Part shown: piece after piece, positions 1 to 12,282 of the stretch
Position numbering within the stretch: the stretch's first letter is position 1
Layout: each line of letters begins with the position of its first letter
Assembly (NCBI GenBank): GCA_004794655.1
Contig: SMMW01000622.1
Location: forward strand, 2,232,001-2,296,000
DNA: 64,000 bases
Source: Marisa cornuarietis
Taxonomy: Eukaryota > Mollusca > Gastropoda > Architaenioglossa > Ampullariidae
Reading direction: 5' to 3'
Translations under genes and position numbers: made by a program
Notes under the pieces: generated by a model
Seen by the model: only the letters and a program-made list of their open reading frames with translations
Database searches by the model: none
What the model was told of the DNA's origin: nothing

Positions 1-589
1 AGCTCCCTATTAAGACTTGCTAAAGACCACATTGTCCCAAAAGTCAAATTGACCTAGGCTTATGCTGTTTCATATTAACCAAACGTCTGCATATACATAA
101 TAAGAACATCTAAAGAATAATGATGACAGGCTTTTTAAAAAAAAAACTGATTTATGAGAAAATCATGTTTATGCACCATTGTGAGATTTTAACTGAACAT
201 CTACATACACACATTTATTACAAACCTCCAAACTAGAGAGTAACAAAGATATAGTTGTAATAGAGCACAAACGGTAGGTTGTAAGTTGGATTGGGGGGGT
301 AGACATAATAAGGAGGTTTTAATGTATCAAACCGTATGAAACAACAGAATTTACTGTTAACAAAGATGTGTACCTCTCATAAACTAAGCTGTCATAAATT
401 TGATTTTGATTTAATGTTTGCATACCATCTGTGAGAAGAGATATTTTGGGCTTAAGAGGAAGTTTGTCAAATGTGGATGAGATATAAAATATTGTCCAAA
501 TAAATGTTAGGATTTTATATTGTCTTTCATGACCTGTTATAAATCTGTTTTAGTTTATGTAATAAACTTAACATTTTCCTTTTTTCCAG
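1..589 (+). other. Intron of the HERC-type gene (partial at window edge)
   Basis: AT-rich sequence with no supported exon. It ends in a pyrimidine-rich 3' splice site (cctttttttccag, AG at 588-589) just before a recognisable HECT-domain exon, so it is read as the 3' part of an intron of the + strand HERC-like gene whose upstream exons lie outside the window. Confidence 0.7.
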
Positions 590-642
590 TGTTTTTGACG
601 GGCAGCGATAGAATACCTGTACTAGGAATGAAATATGTCAAG
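590..642 (+). CDS. HERC4: HERC3/HERC4-type HECT E3 ubiquitin ligase, penultimate coding exon
   Basis: A 53-nt internal exon between an AG acceptor (588-589) and a GT donor (643-644, AAG|gtcagt). It enters with two bases of a split codon and leaves in phase 0. It encodes FLTGSDRIPVLGMKYVK, which matches the TGSDRIP(I/V)LGMK block of the HECT domain C-lobe in HERC3/HERC4-type E3 ubiquitin ligases. These enzymes accept ubiquitin from an E2 on a catalytic cysteine and pass it to a substrate; HERC proteins also carry RCC1-like repeats at the N-terminus, which would lie outside this window. The phase fits the next exon at 897 exactly. HERC4 rather than HERC3 is a choice I cannot prove from 68 residues. 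Confidence 0.88.
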
Positions 643-878
643 GTCAGTAAATAACAGCATGAAATATCTGCACTTCCACAAAACCGTGAAGTTAACTCAC
701 TCTCATACATGCACTCATACAACATTCACACACAACTCACACGTCCACTTAGAAATGTACTCACACAGTCTTTTTCTCTTACTTAGTCTAAAGATAAATG
801 TAATGGATGGCTGGAGGTTTATTTTTGAATTATGTGTTCACAAACATTTTTAGTCCTATACACTGTATAAAATTTTGA

Positions 879-1052
<174 letters not shown>

Positions 1053-1097
1053 TGATGGCGTACCCTAGTTTGTGCTGCATCAGAACCGAGTACAACA

Positions 1098-1103
1098 AAT
1101 AAA
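1098..1103 (+). terminator. Candidate poly(A) signal AATAAA after the HERC-like stop codon
   Basis: AATAAA lies 46 nt after the stop codon. Other + strand AATAAA hexamers occur further on (for example near 2540, 3480 and 3635), so the real 3' end may be later. Confidence 0.35.
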
Positions 1104-2179
1104 AACTGTGTCTTGTTGAATAGTGATCTGTCCAGTTACATCATGTTCAGTTTGTGGTAGGGTAAGTGTTGTTTTAATACAGACACAGCATCCAAGTTGT
1201 GGACTCAGTTGGGCAAGTCCTTGTCATCTTTGTAAATGAAAAATATGTTAATATGGAATGAAGCAACAAGACCTTATCGCGTTTTTTGGAGATTATCTTT
1301 GGTGCTTCACAGCCAGCCATTTCTTATGGAGTTTGCTTTATCAGTATTCAGAATGTATGGTTAGCAGTGTGCCATTTGAACCAGCTGATGTGGAACATTT
1401 AATCTAAAAACTTACAAAACAGCCTATAAAAACTGAAAAACCTATTTTTAACTTTGACTTTACTAGTAAGCTGATTCATTACAATGGTAAAGGTATTCAT
1501 GGGAAAGCTTGTTTTTAAAGTGTGACAATTATGCTGATTGTTTGATGTGTGAATACGAGTGTTTTATGACAAATTCTTACTGACAAAATTCCATGCTCCT
1601 CAGTCATGTTTGTGGGTTTTGCTTTATTTGCAGAATGTTGAGTGACGTACTTTGAATTAATTTTCTTTTTTAGAGGTGATCTGGAACATTATTGCTGCTT
1701 GCCTATGTTGAAGTTATTTCTGATTTTTTACAAAAAAGTTTTATACTCTGTGTATGTGTGTGTGTGTGAGATGTATGCATGCTTTTCTTGTAATTGTGTT
1801 TTTAAAGAAGTTACATCATTTGAAGTAATGAACTTTACAGTTTATTTTCAGAAGTATGCAGTGGTTTGGGAAATCTGCATGCTCGAGATATCCAATACCA
1901 GGTAGTGTTAGACTGAGTAAGGAGATCTAGTTGTGAATTTGTTATAGGCTGGTGATAGACATGGCAGGGAGTACTGGACAAGACATTTGATTTGATCTGG
2001 TAAGGCATAATTTTGATACTACTAGAAATAAAATAAAAAGCACAGCTGATATGAGATCCATCAGGGGATGTTTGGAGAGAAAAAGCATATAGCAGTTAAC
2101 AGATGACAACTTTTCTTTAACACAAAGCGTTTTTTCTTAACAGATACACATTTAGATGAGAAAACTTTGTAACATATTG

Positions 2180-2364
2180 TCTCGGTATCACCTGGCTTCT
2201 TGCTTATGACCTGTTTTTTTAATCATCAACATGATTGACAGTTCCCAGTCTTTATATTCATCTCAAATCACTAGATTTATGACTGTTGTTAGTGAGTCTT
2301 CTTGTGGCATGACCATGATTTTTTGTGAATGCTGTTTAGATAACCCCACCTGGTGATACCGAGA
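2180..2364. repeat. 13-bp inverted repeat enclosing 159 bp (possible small TIR element)
   Basis: TCTCGGTATCACC at 2180-2192 is repeated as its exact reverse complement GGTGATACCGAGA at 2352-2364. This may be a degraded MITE or a chance hairpin. No target-site duplication is clear. Confidence 0.35.
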
Positions 2365-5300
2365 TGTGAATATTGGATTGCAGATTTCAAATAAGGTGGT
2401 AGACGTGAAATGAATGCCTTCTCACTGTTTTGTTTTTTTCAGTTCTACAAATAGATGAGTGTTATTAATGTCACCATGTAGTCAGAATGGGGTATAATGC
2501 AGATTTACCATATAACAATATACTTCATCTTGTGATCCATGAATAAAGAGCTTGTGATATGTGGGTTGTGAGAACATTGATGTCACAAACTTAAAGCCAC
2601 CTTTGATCATGTTTCATCTTGCATAGACTTCTGCAGTGGTAATACTTGGGTAAAAATCACTGGCAATAAGGTGGGTGATGGCGTATAAATCCAGCTACAC
2701 AAATTCTTCACATCTGTTTTACAGTCTCATGTCCATGGTGGAATCAGCTTCACCTTGGTCTGTGGTTGCATAGCAGGTTGTTGAGGTATGCAACAATCGA
2801 AGTATGAGCACTTATTGTTTCAGAGGTGGGCTGCATATTTTCCTCTGCCTTTTCCATTTATTGATTCCCTTACATTTACAAAATGCCTTCTTATGCTAGC
2901 AAATTTATGAGTACCTGTTTCAGTCCCTTGGGTCCTGTACACAAACTTTACCAAGAAGTCAAGATTTAGTCCTTGCTCATCATTTTGTGGATGGACTCAG
3001 ACTGGCGAGTCCCAAGTCTAAACAAAACTTTTGATTTTTTTTTTCTATTAATGTGCTCCTGCTCTTTTGGTGAAAGCCTTTTGCACATTTTAGGTTTGCC
3101 CAGTTTGCTGTTCATTGAAGATTGAATGTATGAAACATGAGGTTACTCTCACTCTTGTGGCTTTAGTTATTGTCAAGGGGATTTGGTAGTCAGTGTTAGA
3201 TTATGCTTTATCTGATCAGAAAATCTGCACTTGAACATGTCATGTAGTGTCCATTTTTTCCTGCATTTTACAAGTTCAGATTACAAGGTGGCTAGTTTGG
3301 TTTCTTTTAAATAAAAAAAAGCTGTGCTTTTGCGAAGGAAAGTAATAGTATGCGACACAGAAAATATTTCCTATGGTTGCTCATAATATTTCTGTTAGCA
3401 GCTATTTACTTCAGTATATTTTTTTACTTACACTATTAACCCTGAAAATGATGCAAGTCAGTTGAAATTTATGAAATAAATATTCTTGGGCATGCACATC
3501 ACTTTAGCCATATTTTTGTTTTTTAAGAATGGAACGAAAAAAATCTTCATGCAAGCAAAGTTTTTGTCCAGATCTGCTCCATTTATAGGATGCAACAAAA
3601 TCAGGTGAATGCAAGCAGGTGGAGTGTTTTATAGAATAAACCTGTTTCATACTGTCACCAACTGGTGTTTGGTGTCTGTACTGATCTATCTCGTGGAGTG
3701 GAATGTTTATGTGATATACAACAAAAATCTATGTTAATGTTGAATTGTCGAATTTTTTGAAATGTACATCCAGTACCTTTTATTTCAATGAACTTTTTTA
3801 AAGTTTCCATCAGTCAGTTCTGTATATGTGGGGGCTGGTAGGACATTAAATGCCCTTCTCTACTAGATTAGTAAATGTTTTGTCAGCCATATTTTATTTT
3901 GATATTTGTTGGGGATGAGGAATCACCTTGAAGACACAAAGATTGATTTGCTATCAAGCCTTTCTGGTGTGTGTTACAAAACAGGTTTGCAATACTGGAA
4001 ATGTACGTCTCACAGCATTTCAGAATAATCTGACAAATCCCACTTTTTCATAAATGCAGTGTCTAAAGTTTAAAGCTGCAATAAAAGGATAGCTTCTAGG
4101 AGTGTGAATTGTAAAATATTCAATTTTTCTATATAACAGTTCATCTTTAGGCTGTGTGCAACTTGTTTGAATTTTTCTGGGTATTGATGTGCACTTGGCA
4201 TTTCTATTACTAGCACTGTACTTGCGTGAACATCCTCCATATCAACATTGTTCCCTCTGTCATGCAGACAACCAGCAGTAATTTGTATCATTTATAGTTT
4301 CTGGTGATTAAATCAGGCATTGTCATCTTTCTTTTACGCTTATGTTGATCAGCAAACAAGATGTAACAGAGTGCACCTGAGTACTCTTGATTTGTGAAGG
4401 TCCCTATGACCAAGAATTATGAGCTTGCTTTGTCTGCTGAAGTAGACATAAGTAGAGTGTTAATATTTTGATTTACTTGAGACATCCCTTTTTTTAAATT
4501 TTTGTTCCCTTTTGAGATTAAATATTTATATATAAAAAATTTTGCCATCAATTCCATGAATCCCAGTGATTTATAAGGGTTCTTTGCATGGATTTGGCAG
4601 CTTTGCTTGCTGTGATAAAAACCTGGTTTTCATCTTTACTTCAAAAATAACTGACATGCTAGCATACACAGCTTTATGATTTGGTATCACTTGCTACCAC
4701 AGACAGCAAAGTGGTCATCATTACTTCATTGTAACTTTTAAAAATGTGTTCACCAGAACTAATATTTCCGATTTCTTTAATTAGTGTATTTAATATTTAA
4801 AGATAGCAGTTTATCTATTATTATTCAATAAAATATGAAATGCACATGAGAAATATATAATTTATCGAGAGTGCCCTACAAAAAGAACTACTCGCTCTCC
4901 ATGGTGGAGTGACAGCTAGCACTGGACACAATGAGATAGTTTGTGCTGCCAAATCTTGCTGGCATACTAGCTCATTAAAATACATAAAATGTCCAAACAT
5001 TTTTGAGCACCAATATCAGCATGTTACTTTCAAACTTTATAATCTTATAATCACACAGTGACACACTATCTGTTCATAGATACACTGACCAGACATTATG
5101 TGAGCACTGATAAGTTTTATAAGACATCTTAAATTTGTTTTTATTGTTTTTTGGAGTCGCTCGATTCCCAGATTATGGTTTTTAAATGTATTGCCAGCCA
5201 ATGAAGACAACTTACAACTACTGACTTGTGCACATGCATAATATGGAGAACATTAAAATGATGCATAGCAAATGGCTAAAAGCCAAACATAATAAACTAT

Positions 5301-6216
5301 TGATACAAATAAAAACAATTAAAAAAAAGCACTCAATTTATTTCATGGTAAACAGAAAATTGTCACATGATTTCACTGGTATAAGCTCGATTGGTTTCGA
5401 AATTAAAACACACCTGTTTTTCTTTTCCCCACTTTCCATTCTGAGTGTCACATTCTAAACATGCCTGCCTCTCTGGCTAACCATGTTACAAAAAATTAAC
5501 GATAAGACAAGGAAGTATTTGCATTAGCCTGAATAGATGTACTAATCCCTCTACATAAATTCATGCTAAACATGGATATATGTAAGTCTTTTACTGTTAA
5601 TGCCCATCCAATGTTTACAATTATTGCGAAGAAGGGATAAATGTAACATTTTTAGCTTATTCAAGTTCTGCTACAGAATTAACCATGTACAAAAATATGT
5701 TGGCTGCCATAAACAATGATTTACAAAAGCCAGAGCTGAATAAGCACACAAGTCATTTCAAGAAACCCCACTGCCACAAAAAGGAAAAAAAGCCAGCAGC
5801 ATTCATTTCTCCTAAATGCTCATAGTGCAGCAGTTAAAAATGTCCCTTATGTCTAACTTTCAAAAAAAAAATACAACAGAAGTCACTTTAAAAAAAAACA
5901 CTTAGGGCAGATAATTCTAAACCGAGTAGATCAGCAGGTGGTGCATCACTGTGTAACTGCAATATGCAACTGGATGCTTTTGGCTTCAACTTAAGTCAAC
6001 AGGTCTTTTGTTCTTTTGCTGTAGCCTAAGAAAAGCTGGCCCATAGGTGTCATTTTCCAGGTAACTCAATTTGCAAAAGGGACTTGTTCAAAGTCTGAAC
6101 AAAATGACCCAGTAATATGTTATCCTGCACAAAAATCTATATCCATAGCAAGATTTCTAATTGCTCTCACTAAAGTTTTCTTCACAGACTTAACAATGAG
6201 TTAATTCCATACTGTA

Positions 6217-6991
6217 CAGCAGGGGTGGGCAAAGTATGGCCTTTGGGCATCTTTGGACCATCCCATCTGCCAAAATGTGAAGTGCACTATTTTTTTTTTA
6301 TACCTAGGTTCGTTTTATTGAATACGACTTGTCATTGAAAATTGCGTTTGAATGAAAATTTGACCTCTTCGACCCAAGTGAAGGAAAGAAAATTTCAACA
6401 CTTTCCTTCCCGGAACTTGCTGAGAAAGCAAGAAAACAGCAAAAAGTTAAGTGATGTTTGAGATAAATTTTCACAATGTTTCAAGGATTTCAGAAAACTG
6501 GAAAGTAAGTTGAAAATATTGTGAAATTCATTTACTGTGGACGCTGAATGTGCGCCAGACAGTCTGCAACTTGAGCTGATCGATTTACAGTCCAACATAG
6601 TGTTGAAGGATTCTCTTAATCCCCAAAACATTGTCCAGTTTTTCGAATCGCTAAGTAAGGACACGTTTTTCAAAGTTAAAAGAAATTGCCAAAGGAATGG
6701 TGGTGATGTTTGCATTGACGATTGTGTGCAAACAGACTTTCTAGATCAAGAAGTCCGACCTGTGTTCGCAGGTGACAGACAAGCATTTTGAAAGGCTCGT
6801 GAAGGAATTCCAACAGCTTCACTTTTCACAATAAATTTGTTAAGTGAACACCACAATGCACGTATGCCTTCATCCTATTTTAACTAGGTCTGTTGCATAG
6901 TCACATGACATGCAATTTTAGTATGTTACCAGCCCACCGCATAGAAATTTTAGACTGGCCCGCAAAAAGAAAACTTTGCCTACCCTTGCTG
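6217..6991 (+). mobile_element. Decayed hAT-type DNA transposon with transposase C-terminal remnant
   Basis: The ends form an imperfect terminal inverted repeat: CAGCAGGGGTGGGCAAAGT at the left and, in reverse complement, CAGCAAGGGTAGGCAAAGT at the right (end 6991). The G-rich GGGGTGGGCAAA start is typical of hAT elements related to ZBED/GTF2IRD2-like transposases. Inside, frame +3 at 6537-6791 encodes LQLELIDLQSNIVLKD and QNIVQFFESLSKDTFFKVK, like the region just before the hAT dimerisation domain. Stops and frame changes before and after show that it is dead. The outermost bases TGTACA are palindromic and an 8-bp target duplication could not be recognised. Confidence 0.65.
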
Positions 6992-9452
6992 TACAATAGC
7001 CTGAAAAGTTTAAAGAAAAAACAAAAGCTACTGACAGCAATTTTCCCATAAAAAGGTTTTTCATCTAGAGTGGTTCTAATTCTTAACGATTGATTGCACT
7101 TCAAGTACCTTGGTAATTTATCTATCAAAAGGAGACAACAAATTGTACAAAACTGTATTATGCTTGGACACTTTAAGAGCTTTGTCTTTAGTTTCAAATG
7201 CAATGCAAAATATAAAAATAAATGTCTGGGTCTTTTTCACACTTTAGGATTTCAGTTTTGTGCTTAACACATATTCGTGATGACCACAAAATAAAATAGG
7301 CAATGAAATTGTATTAAAATGCACCATATAATACCGAAGAAAAGAATGCTAAATAGAAACAAGCTGTTTGATTATCAAGCAACATCTACGTATAAAAGCT
7401 TCCCTCCCAGAGAAGTGCTGTAAACAGCGTTGGCTAATGAAAATGCATATTGGCAGATAAGGGTTGTTTGTATGTATGTACACACAATTGTGTAGCAACA
7501 GAAACATGAAATGTACAATATTCTCATCTATCAAAATACTCTTTTTTTCATACTTATACTTCCCTCATGGCCACTCCCATGAAAAAAGTGACAAACACCA
7601 AGTTATAAACAAGTGTTTGTTGTTAAAAATCACTTGGAAAATCATCTTGCATAGGCACACATGTTGATGTCAATATTTAGATACATATTTCAGTTCTTTA
7701 GCGTTAAATCATTCTAACCTTAAGCATGACTGAAAACTCCACCCACCTAAGAGAAAAACACAAATACAAATTATTATTTATAGATGACTAAGCATATTCA
7801 AATCCTCTAGCTCTATTTTTCCCCTGCAGTTCAAAGCTCTTAGCCAAGTCGCATAGAACAAGAGTTTCTTAAAATGTCAAATTTAACATTTCAAAATGAC
7901 CAGACTCAGTGCTAAATGCAGGTACCTATTGCAAATATGACAGAAATGCTATGGCCAAAGCACAGATTGTAAACTTGTCTCTTTGCTATGTGACAAGCAA
8001 ATTATAGCAGCTTTTCTCCAGCCCTCCTTGAAACAAGGTGCAGCCTTGCAACAATTTTCTTCCCTTACCATCTCCACACTGAGTGCATTTTAATATACAT
8101 CATGCAGTTTATCTTCCATTCTCAATGCTCTGGACAGATGAAAATGGCAAAAGTTGGAGCTAACTTAAAAAAAAAAAAAAATCGCCAATATCCCTACAAA
8201 CATCACAGTTGTCCAGTAGCAGCAGCTGTTTAACTCACTGGACCCAGACTATTTATAGCATAATTTTGACTGCTATTGTGGAGTGACCAGAGGCTGCATG
8301 GCAACCATAGTCTCAATCTGGGCCCAGTCAATAGACATCTCAGTACCAATGCATGGACAGACACTTCACACAGGAAAACAAGACGTAAATCATGTTTCTT
8401 TTGACTGATCAGATTATGAATTTATATACTTCATTAAAATTCTGGACCTTGACTTTCTGAATGCTCATCACCTTCCCATCAGCAATGTAGTGGTTTGTTT
8501 ACAGACACCAGACACATTACTGCTACAAGGATCAAATCTGCAACACCTCCATCTGCAGCCACAATTAAAAAACTAATTATCCATCAACAGGGATTTCTTC
8601 AACTTATTCAAGGATTCAAAAATCGTCTGCTAAAACTCAAATTGAAAAATAAAATCAAACCTATTTGATTGTACATATAGGTATAACAGCTGCTGCTTGC
8701 ATTTTTATAAAACTGCTTTCTGAAAATTGCTTAATAAAACCATTTCATCAAGGTTTTAGCACCATAAAAATGATAACAGAAAACAGGCACTCAGGAGCAC
8801 AATTTGAGCAATGCCAGTAGCAAAGTTTTATGCAATCTGCTGAGAAGTGAGCAAAAACAAATAAAGTTCAGAGAAAAAAAAAACCTTCACCAATGTTTAA
8901 TTAATCTCCCTTTATGGAGTAAAAATTCCTCTTTAATAATTTCAATGATAAAATATTCAAAGGCCAAAGTCCACAACTAAAAGTGTTGGCACTAAATGGT
9001 TTTAAAAAGAAAAGAAACTGCCACCACTACTAACATCGTTCTTTGGTGTGTAGTCCACAGACAAGTGTTACAGCTATTTCAAACAGTGTGCAATGCAACT
9101 GCGGAGGCCAGTCTGCAAGACTGTTCAAAATATGTACATGGAAATACAAATACTCTTTACTAAATAGTCTAAGATTATCAGTATCACTGCCAGTTACTTC
9201 AATTTCGCTGGAGGTCACAGAGCACAAACAGCAGCAGAAGTCAGCCACAGATCAGTATGATTTAGCTTTTTGCATGGATCTGACAACTGCAAAACAAAAT
9301 CTACTGTTTCTGATCTCTGTGCTGTCATTGCTTTGAACATCCTGAGATATACGACAAAATAATTCACACGATAAAACCTTGAGCCATTACACACAGCAGT
9401 TCCAACAAGTGACTGGCTACCACCACACCAAAGTTTTGGGATGCCAGAAAGG
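6992..9452 (-). other. Probable 3' UTR of 4E-BP and AT-rich flank
   Basis: No coding signal was recognised on either strand. By position this follows the 4E-BP stop codon on the - strand and may be a long 3' UTR. A short imperfect inverted pair (ACTGGACCCAGA near 8236 and TCTGGGCCCAGT near 8319) is present, with nothing else structured. Confidence 0.4.
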
Positions 9453-9494
9453 TCAAATGTCCATCTGGAACTGTGCATCTTCTGCAGACACTTT
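9453..9494 (-). CDS. EIF4EBP: 4E-BP exon 3 (TOS motif and stop)
   Basis: Thirteen codons, [13 protein letters not shown], then TGA (plus-strand TCA at 9453-9455). The FQMDI end matches the 4E-BP TOS motif F(E/Q)MD(I/L) used for raptor binding. The acceptor in phase 0 is ...tttcagag|AAA; the stronger-looking ttcag two bases earlier would need a different upstream phase. Confidence 0.82.
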   Translation of the reverse strand, partial: KVSAEDAQFQMDI

Positions 9495-11512
9495 CTCTGA
9501 AAGCAGATAGAATAAAAGTTTTCTTATTATTAATCATGCCTGTTAATTATTCAACTTATAAACCCACAAACATGTGGTAACAATAAATAATAGGTAGCAG
9601 CAATCACAATTTTGTTTCCTGTAGATCACTTTGAAATGTGTGATACTATGATGTGTAGGAAAATACAAGAAAAAATAAACTAGGGTGTTATCTTGGCTAA
9701 AAGCAGAGATAAACTACCTTAAAGGTGTGAAGTTGTGTTTTCATCATATTTTGAGAACTTTTTTGGCAAAATTTGCAAGCCTACCATTTTTTGTAACAAA
9801 TGAAGGTAACAATAATATTATTTAGCAACTTTAGGTTTCTTTTCAGAAGTTCAAAATGATATTATGAATAAAAACCTATTCTCCGATTAGCAAAAGATAA
9901 AAACAATCTCCTTTCATGTTAATTTTTTTTAAATTAAGAAACTGATTTTGTTTAAAAAGACATGAAATGCTTTTTAACAGGATAAAACTGCTTTTCTATG
10001 AAATATGGCACCAAATAGTAAGAGAACTAAACACACTGCTTGAACAGAACAGTGAACAGTCAAACCTTATTTAACTGACTAGTAAAACTTCCACTGCTTT
10101 TAATGTCTATGACCACATATTTACATATAGGCCTAACTAAAACAATGCTAGAATGAAGACTAGCACTATAGCCTATACCTGCAACACAGTCATTAAAAAA
10201 TTTTAGTCCTTCAAAGAAACTGATGTTACCATCTTTGTCACGCTCTTCATGAATGTGTATGGCACCATTTTCCCTCACCAGCTCTGAAAGTACTGGGCTT
10301 GTCACACCAGGAATATGTAACATATTGGCAGGGGGACTCTTTGCAAGTGGAGAATTGCGACACTGCATTAAGAATGCTCGCTCATAAACAATACGAGTAC
10401 CTGCAGAAAGAAGTATTATTGGCACATTGTGTTTAAAAAGACCCACCACTTCAATCTTGGTAAAAGAAAATCTGACACTGCCTAATATTATATTTCCTTT
10501 GAAGTGCAACAGTCAGTGATGATGCTGTGCTCAAATATCTAGTAAACTAATAGAAAGAAATTTCTGCCGCATGATTGCAAAGTTCATGGAGTTAAAAATA
10601 ATTACAGGAGACATTCACTAGCATAATCTGCTAATCACTCAGACCTTGTTCTGCCTTCTGCTTTAGGCAATATCAACCAAGATGTATCACAATTGTTTCT
10701 CTACATATGCTGTAAATGTAGGTGTTCTGAAAATTCTGATTTATACAACTGTACACTGGTTTATGTCTTTTAAAACAAATTACTTGAATCATGACCATGT
10801 GACCCTTTTTTCTGTTGGGTCAAGGCCACAACAGTGAACAGAGTAAGATTGTGGCTGACGTCAGCTGACATCAAACTCGTTTATCCCGTTCAACCTTCCC
10901 TCTTTTTCTCCTATTTTCATCGGTTAAACTTATTTCTTTAAGCAATAACGCATAACCGTGAAAGTCTACTGACAACACAGACTGTCCAAACACTGGAACT
11001 AGGTTAATCGGTAACTGCCGAGTCAGTACTATCATCTGCTGACTGCTCCACATTCAGAATACCTCAAAAGGTATTGTGAAGATTAAAAACCTTAAATTAT
11101 GCAGAAGAACGTAAACTATTTGATGACATTTAAAGTTTTTATATGAATAAGATGTAAGATCCAAATATGCACTCGACAAAAGTCCCGCTTGAAATGTTGC
11201 CAAACAGAAGTCACATGGTTTGAGATGCGCCATATTGAAAAATCATCCAAGGTATCCTGACTTTTGAACGCACCTTATGCAAGGATCACGCAATAGTAAG
11301 GACATATAGTATGCACATATGGAAGTCGTATAAGGAAAGTATAAAATGCACTGGACGACATGCATCATACCTCCTGGGGTTGTGGAGAAAAATGTTCCTC
11401 CGGGAGTTGAAGAATAATCTGTTGGTAGTTGCGAAATATCATTCAGTACCATTCGTCTTGTTGGAATATCTTTGCCAGTGCTCAGCTTTTTTTCAGACTC
11501 GGGTTTCGACAT
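9453..11512 (-). CDS. EIF4EBP: eIF4E-binding protein (4E-BP), complete three-exon gene
   Basis: 4E-BP represses cap-dependent translation by occupying the eIF4G site on eIF4E; mTORC1 phosphorylation releases it. The predicted join is complement(9453-9494, 10279-10400, 11371-11512), giving 101 aa, close to human 4E-BP3 (100) and slightly shorter than 4E-BP1/2 (118-120). Order of motifs: PTRRMVL near residue 17; two TPGG repeats ([15 protein letters not shown]) equivalent to the T37/T46 priming sites; the canonical YxxxxL-phi eIF4E-binding motif as YERAFLM; RNSP (S65 equivalent); KSPP, where vertebrates have TPP (T70); IPGVTSP; and a C-terminal TOS-like motif FQMDI. Exon phases fit (1, then 0). 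An extra small exon between exons 2 and 3 cannot be excluded. Confidence 0.93.
10279..10400 (-). CDS. EIF4EBP: 4E-BP exon 2 (eIF4E-binding motif)
   Basis: The acceptor is ttctttctgcag and the first codon is completed as G|GT. The exon encodes [19 protein letters not shown] and [12 protein letters not shown], then a GTGAGG donor in phase 0. The frame stays open past the donor for about 70 codons, but that extension resembles nothing in the family. Confidence 0.93.
11371..11512 (-). CDS. EIF4EBP: 4E-BP exon 1 (start codon)
   Basis: ATG is at 11512-11510 on the - strand, followed by 47 codons plus one base. It starts MSKPESEKK and ends STTPGG at donor G|GTATGA. The first ATG is chosen because the reading frame and family alignment begin here. 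Confidence 0.92.
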
Positions 11513-11819
11513 GATGAAAACGAAATATCCAAGGTAAAATTATCACACCTCAATATCACCTTTAAAGCTCACTTTACACCACGTTTTCACACACGGCACC
11601 AGACCACTCACACTCTACATACATAAACACACCAACTAGGACTAATCAAGCCATTCACGGATTTGTACATTTCGCAAACTGCATGCATTTGCCTTTCGAC
11701 CATCAGTCGAATCGACCACTGGCAATAGTCGTTTCGACCAAATCATCGTCTGTGTGATAATAAGTGAATTTCGACGTACTCTCCTTTTGACGCGCATGAT
11801 ATTGCTGTTGATTGCCTCC

Positions 11820-12185
11820 TGTGGTTCAACCCAGAAATTCTTGAACAGAATCTGGCTTTTATGGTGATTGTAAAACTAACCTGGTGGTCGTACTACAAGA
11901 ATTCGGCTATGTTTCAATGATTTTAAAACTAACCCATGCAACTGTAAGCACATCCATGTCATTGGTGGGTGGCCTCATAAGGAAATAATAGCGATGTGTT
12001 CAATGTGTAAGTTATCATGATCAGCCTGAAAAATAGGAAAACACTTGTCCTCGATTCCAGAATTGACGACTGAAGGCCGCTAGCATTTATCATGTATGTG
12101 TGTTCTTTGTGTAAAGCACTTTGAGTTCATCTTAATGGTGGAGAAAGGTGCTATAGAAATCATCATTATTATTATTATTATTGCT
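11820..12185 (+). mobile_element. Retroposon copy with ATT-rich tail
   Basis: The body from the GGTTCAACCCAGAAATTC region to the tail (gctatagaaatcatcattattatt) reappears as a reverse-complement copy at 38128-38640. The AAAGCACTTTGAG...GGTGCTATAGAAATCAT end followed by ATT repeats is the usual 3' tail of invertebrate non-LTR elements and their nonautonomous relatives. The target of a small TIR element in the other copy is still empty here, near 11953-11957. Confidence 0.7.
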
Positions 12186-12282
12186 CTGTATGTGTAGGAG
12201 CGTGTGTGTGAGAGAAAGTGGATCCAAGTCGACATAAAGCATAGTTTTCTACATTTTATGGTAACAACCATCTTCATATATT

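Larger units (their letters stand above)
1053..6216. other. 3' UTR / intergenic DNA without recognisable genes
   Basis: Very AT-rich. The open frames here are short, low-complexity and resemble no family I know. Part is probably the long 3' UTR of the HERC-like gene on + and the far 3' UTR of 4E-BP on -. TTTATT on + at 5337-5342 is a possible AATAAA for the - strand gene. A 13-bp inverted repeat is listed separately. Confidence 0.5.

Noticed and set aside
6537..6791. Functional domesticated hAT transposase gene
   Set aside because: Only a C-terminal piece is open, stops flank it, and the terminal inverted repeats are still present, so it is a decayed transposon rather than a host gene.
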